From the NCBI GenBank assembly GCA_035541995.1, contig DATKMG010000102.1:1-16607 (forward strand): a stretch of DNA of 16,607 bases, written 5' to 3'. The notes under the pieces are model-generated. The model was not told the origin of the DNA and did no database searches. It worked only from the letters and a program-made list of their open reading frames with translations. This DNA comes from DATKMG01 sp035541995. GTDB taxonomy: Bacteria; Acidobacteriota; Terriglobia; Versatilivoradales; Versatilivoraceae. The first letter of the stretch is position 1, and every line of letters starts with the position of its first letter. Positions 14,316 through 16,607 of this stretch are shown in pieces. The translations under genes were made by a program, and so were the position numbers.

Positions 14316-16607
14316 CTATGTAATATCCACCAAGAAGCGTGTCATGGAATTCTTCCAGACTTTCTCCATCTCTGCAACCTCCTTCTCAATAAGCACGCGA
14401 GGCCCCGAATTCACCCGAAACCGATTGCCGCCCACCGTACCTAGAGGCAACAGAGTCACGGAATTTCTCGCTGCGAGTTCCTGCAGCTTCTGCAGATCCT
14501 TCTCTCTAAAGGTGACTAGAATACGGGATTGATATTCAGCGAACAAGAGGTTCTCGAGACGGTAGCCTTGCGGAAGCTCAATGGTTGCCCCGATAACTGG
14601 CTTTCGCAAGTGAGAAAATGTCATTTCTGCCAACGCAACCACCAATCCCCCATCGGAACAATCGTGAGCAGAAATCAACAATCCAGCGTGGTTTGCTTCC
14701 AGGCAAGTTTTCTGAACCTGCGCTTCTTTACTCAACTCAATGGGCGGACACGGGAGTCGGCTTACCCAGGAGGTGTAAAGATCAGACAATTCCGGCCTTG
14801 CCAAGCACCAGTGAAAAGCATTGGAAACCGCCTCCTTGTACTCCTCATCGATTTCTACAGGATCACCAAGGAGCGCTATCAAATCATTTTCGTGCACGAA
14901 CCAGGACCCTTGGACCCGTGAGACCGGCTGGATTAGCCCAACCATACCTATCACAGGCGTAGGAGAAACACCTTCGCCTAGGGTCTCGTTGTAGAAGCTG
15001 ACATTTCCTCCAGTGATCGGAGTTTGGAATACCCTGCAGGCCTCTGCCATTCCATCAATAACCTCGCTGAACTGCCACATGATCTCGGGCTTTTCCGGAT
15101 TTCCGAAATTCAGGCAGTTTGTCGCAGCCAGCGGTTCTGCTCCCGCGCACACGAGGTTGCGGCAACTTTCTGCAACAGAAATCGCTGCTCCACGGCGAGG
15201 GTTCTGTCGGCAATACCGGCCATTTCCATCTAACGTCATAGCCAGAGCCTTATCCGTCTTCTTGACCCGGAGAACGGCAGCATCTGCACTGGGGACCTGA
15301 ACCGTGTTGGTTCGAACCATATGATCGTATTGGCGGAAGACCCACTCCCGGGAGCCCAGGTTGGGAGATGCGAGGAACTTCATCAATACATCTTCCCAAT
15401 CGGCAGATTGCAGGCTTGAGGCTCCGAGACCCGGATGAGCAGTCGGGAAAGAAGTCGCTGCCGGCTTCCGGATGGGACGATGATAAACAGGAGCTTCTTC
15501 CGTCAATGCCAAGTTGGGGATTTCTGCAACTACTGTTCCGTGATCCTTGACACGGAGCAGACCGTCCGCGGTAACCTGGCCAATGACCACGGCATCGATT
15601 TCCCACTTCTTAAAGATCCGGATAACCTCGTCTTCACGGCCCTTCTCAGCCACAAGCAGCATTCTCTCCTGGGACTCACTTAACATGATTTCATAAGGGC
15701 TCATCCCAGTCTCTCGTTGGGGAACAAACTGGAGATCAATCTCGATCCCGGTCCCGGCCCGGCCACCCATTTCGCAAGTAGAACAGGTCAGCCCTGCTGC
15801 ACCCATGTCTTGGATCCCCACGATGGAGCCGGTCTTCATCGCTTCCAAGCAGGCTTCCAACAGCAATTTTTCCATGAAAGGGTCTCCAACCTGCACATTA
15901 GGCCGCTTGCTTTCGGATTCCTCGTCAAATTCAGCCGAGGCCATGGTCGCACCGTGAATGCCATCCCTGCCGGTCTTGGATCCCACGTAGATGACCGGAT
16001 TCCCAACACCGCAGGCCTTTCCATAGAAGATGTGGTCTTTCTTGAAAATTCCGAGTGCAAAGGCATTCACCAAGGGATTCAGAGAATAGCACTCATCGAA
16101 AACCACTTCTCCACCCACGGTAGGGACACCAAAACAGTTACCATAGGAGGCAATCCCCGCCACGACCCCCTCCATGATGTGGCGATTCTGGACTTTATCC
16201 AGAGGCCCGAAGCGCAAGGAGTTCATAGCTGCAATCGGTCGTGCCCCCATGGTGAAGATATCCCGCAAAATGCCACCGACACCGGTTGCCGCTCCCTGGA
16301 AAGGCTCGACAAAGCTGGGATGATTGTGCGACTCAATCTTAAAGGCAATCGCATAGCCGTTCCCGATGTCTATGATGCCGGCGTTTTCCCCTGGCCCTTG
16401 AATTACCCTGGCCCCCCCGGTAGGGAGACGACGCAGATGGGGCTTCGAGCTCTTATAGCTGCAGTGTTCACTCCACATCACGCTAAAGATTCCCAGTTCG
16501 GCAAGGGTCGGGTGCCGGCCTAAAATCTTGACGATGCGGCCATATTCCTCGTTTGTCAGCCCGTGTTGCTTGACAATTTCAGGAGTGATTTCGGTTTCAG
16601 TAATCAT
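14316..16607 (-). CDS. purL: Phosphoribosylformylglycinamidine synthase subunit PurL (small form)
   Basis: A 763-residue FGAM synthase subunit, step 4 of IMP synthesis, which converts FGAR to FGAM with ATP and ammonia. Blocks seen: FSVMWSEHCSYK at 41-52 with the likely catalytic H48, ESHNHPSFVEPFQGAATGVGG at 92-112, GRDGIHGATMAS at 213-224, QDMGAAGL at 266-273 and LSESQERML at 309-317. The length is that of the small PurL, which works in a complex with PurS and the glutaminase PurQ; there is no fused glutaminase domain. The ATG falls exactly at the right edge of the window, and the N-terminal spacing to the MWSEHC block is normal for the family, so the gene is probably complete, although its ribosome-binding site and promoter are outside. 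It leads purF, purM and purN on the same strand. Confidence 0.97.
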   Translation of the reverse strand: MITETEITPEIVKQHGLTNEEYGRIVKILGRHPTLAELGIFSVMWSEHCSYKSSKPHLRRLPTGGARVIQGPGENAGIIDIGNGYAIAFKIESHNHPSFVEPFQGAATGVGGILRDIFTMGARPIAAMNSLRFGPLDKVQNRHIMEGVVAGIASYGNCFGVPTVGGEVVFDECYSLNPLVNAFALGIFKKDHIFYGKACGVGNPVIYVGSKTGRDGIHGATMASAEFDEESESKRPNVQVGDPFMEKLLLEACLEAMKTGSIVGIQDMGAAGLTCSTCEMGGRAGTGIEIDLQFVPQRETGMSPYEIMLSESQERMLLVAEKGREDEVIRIFKKWEIDAVVIGQVTADGLLRVKDHGTVVAEIPNLALTEEAPVYHRPIRKPAATSFPTAHPGLGASSLQSADWEDVLMKFLASPNLGSREWVFRQYDHMVRTNTVQVPSADAAVLRVKKTDKALAMTLDGNGRYCRQNPRRGAAISVAESCRNLVCAGAEPLAATNCLNFGNPEKPEIMWQFSEVIDGMAEACRVFQTPITGGNVSFYNETLGEGVSPTPVIGMVGLIQPVSRVQGSWFVHENDLIALLGDPVEIDEEYKEAVSNAFHWCLARPELSDLYTSWVSRLPCPPIELSKEAQVQKTCLEANHAGLLISAHDCSDGGLVVALAEMTFSHLRKPVIGATIELPQGYRLENLLFAEYQSRILVTFREKDLQKLQELAARNSVTLLPLGTVGGNRFRVNSGPRVLIEKEVAEMEKVWKNSMTRFLVDIT

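Noticed and set aside
15717..16523. 268-codon plus-strand open frame opposite purL
   Set aside because: It lies wholly antisense to a secure purL and its translation is low-complexity in pattern with no recognisable domain; it is a shadow of codon bias.
1..16607. CRISPR arrays, tRNA or rRNA genes, transposases or long direct repeats
   Set aside because: No regularly spaced repeats, cloverleaf-compatible sequence, or transposase-like product was seen on either strand.

Overview
The window looks like chromosomal DNA from a Gram-negative-type bacterium, most plausibly an Acidobacteriota member. This is inferred from three successive Tat-type secretion signals, an OPT-family transporter paired with a PepD dipeptidase, a zinc-ribbon/pseudopilin-like membrane protein and a GH2 enzyme. 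There is no 16S or other decisive marker, so the placement is tentative. I see no insertion sequence, prophage, CRISPR array, tRNA or rRNA. Base composition looks even throughout.

Positions 1-3870 (all minus strand) hold four genes read from right to left: a multi-pass M50 (site-2-type) membrane metalloprotease, a Tat-exported metallo-beta-lactamase-fold hydrolase, a Tat-exported YkuE/YaeI-like metallophosphoesterase, and the first 266 codons of a glycoside hydrolase family 2 protein that runs off the left edge. The last two genes are coupled through a TAATG stop/start overlap. Positions 3883-4341 carry an HU-family DNA-binding protein with a good sigma70-type promoter and a downstream hairpin terminator.

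Positions 4581-8240 are the only plus-strand genes: an OPT-family (oligo)peptide transporter followed by PepD (M20C dipeptidase), which together form a peptide uptake and digestion pair. They converge with the next block, leaving only 45 bases between stop codons.

Positions 8286-16607 (minus strand) are a purine biosynthesis operon, purL-purF-purM-purN, with 4-base ATGA overlap between purM and purN. It is followed after 110 bases by tyrS and then by a 507-residue protein of unknown function. That protein combines an N-terminal zinc ribbon, one membrane helix, a GspG-like pseudopilin domain without the pilin N-terminus, a long charged coiled coil and a lectin-like C-terminal domain. The four Pur enzymes catalyse steps 1, 3, 4 and 5 of IMP synthesis. 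PurL is the short form that needs PurS and PurQ, which are not in the window and may lie just upstream.

Most of the window is ordinary housekeeping DNA. The observations most worth a second look are the multi-domain zinc-ribbon protein, a compact three-stem RNA fold predicted between purN and tyrS, the run of three Tat-signal proteins behind a membrane protease, and a short reading frame that passes through the terminator just before the protease gene. No clearly new multi-gene system can be demonstrated from sequence alone.
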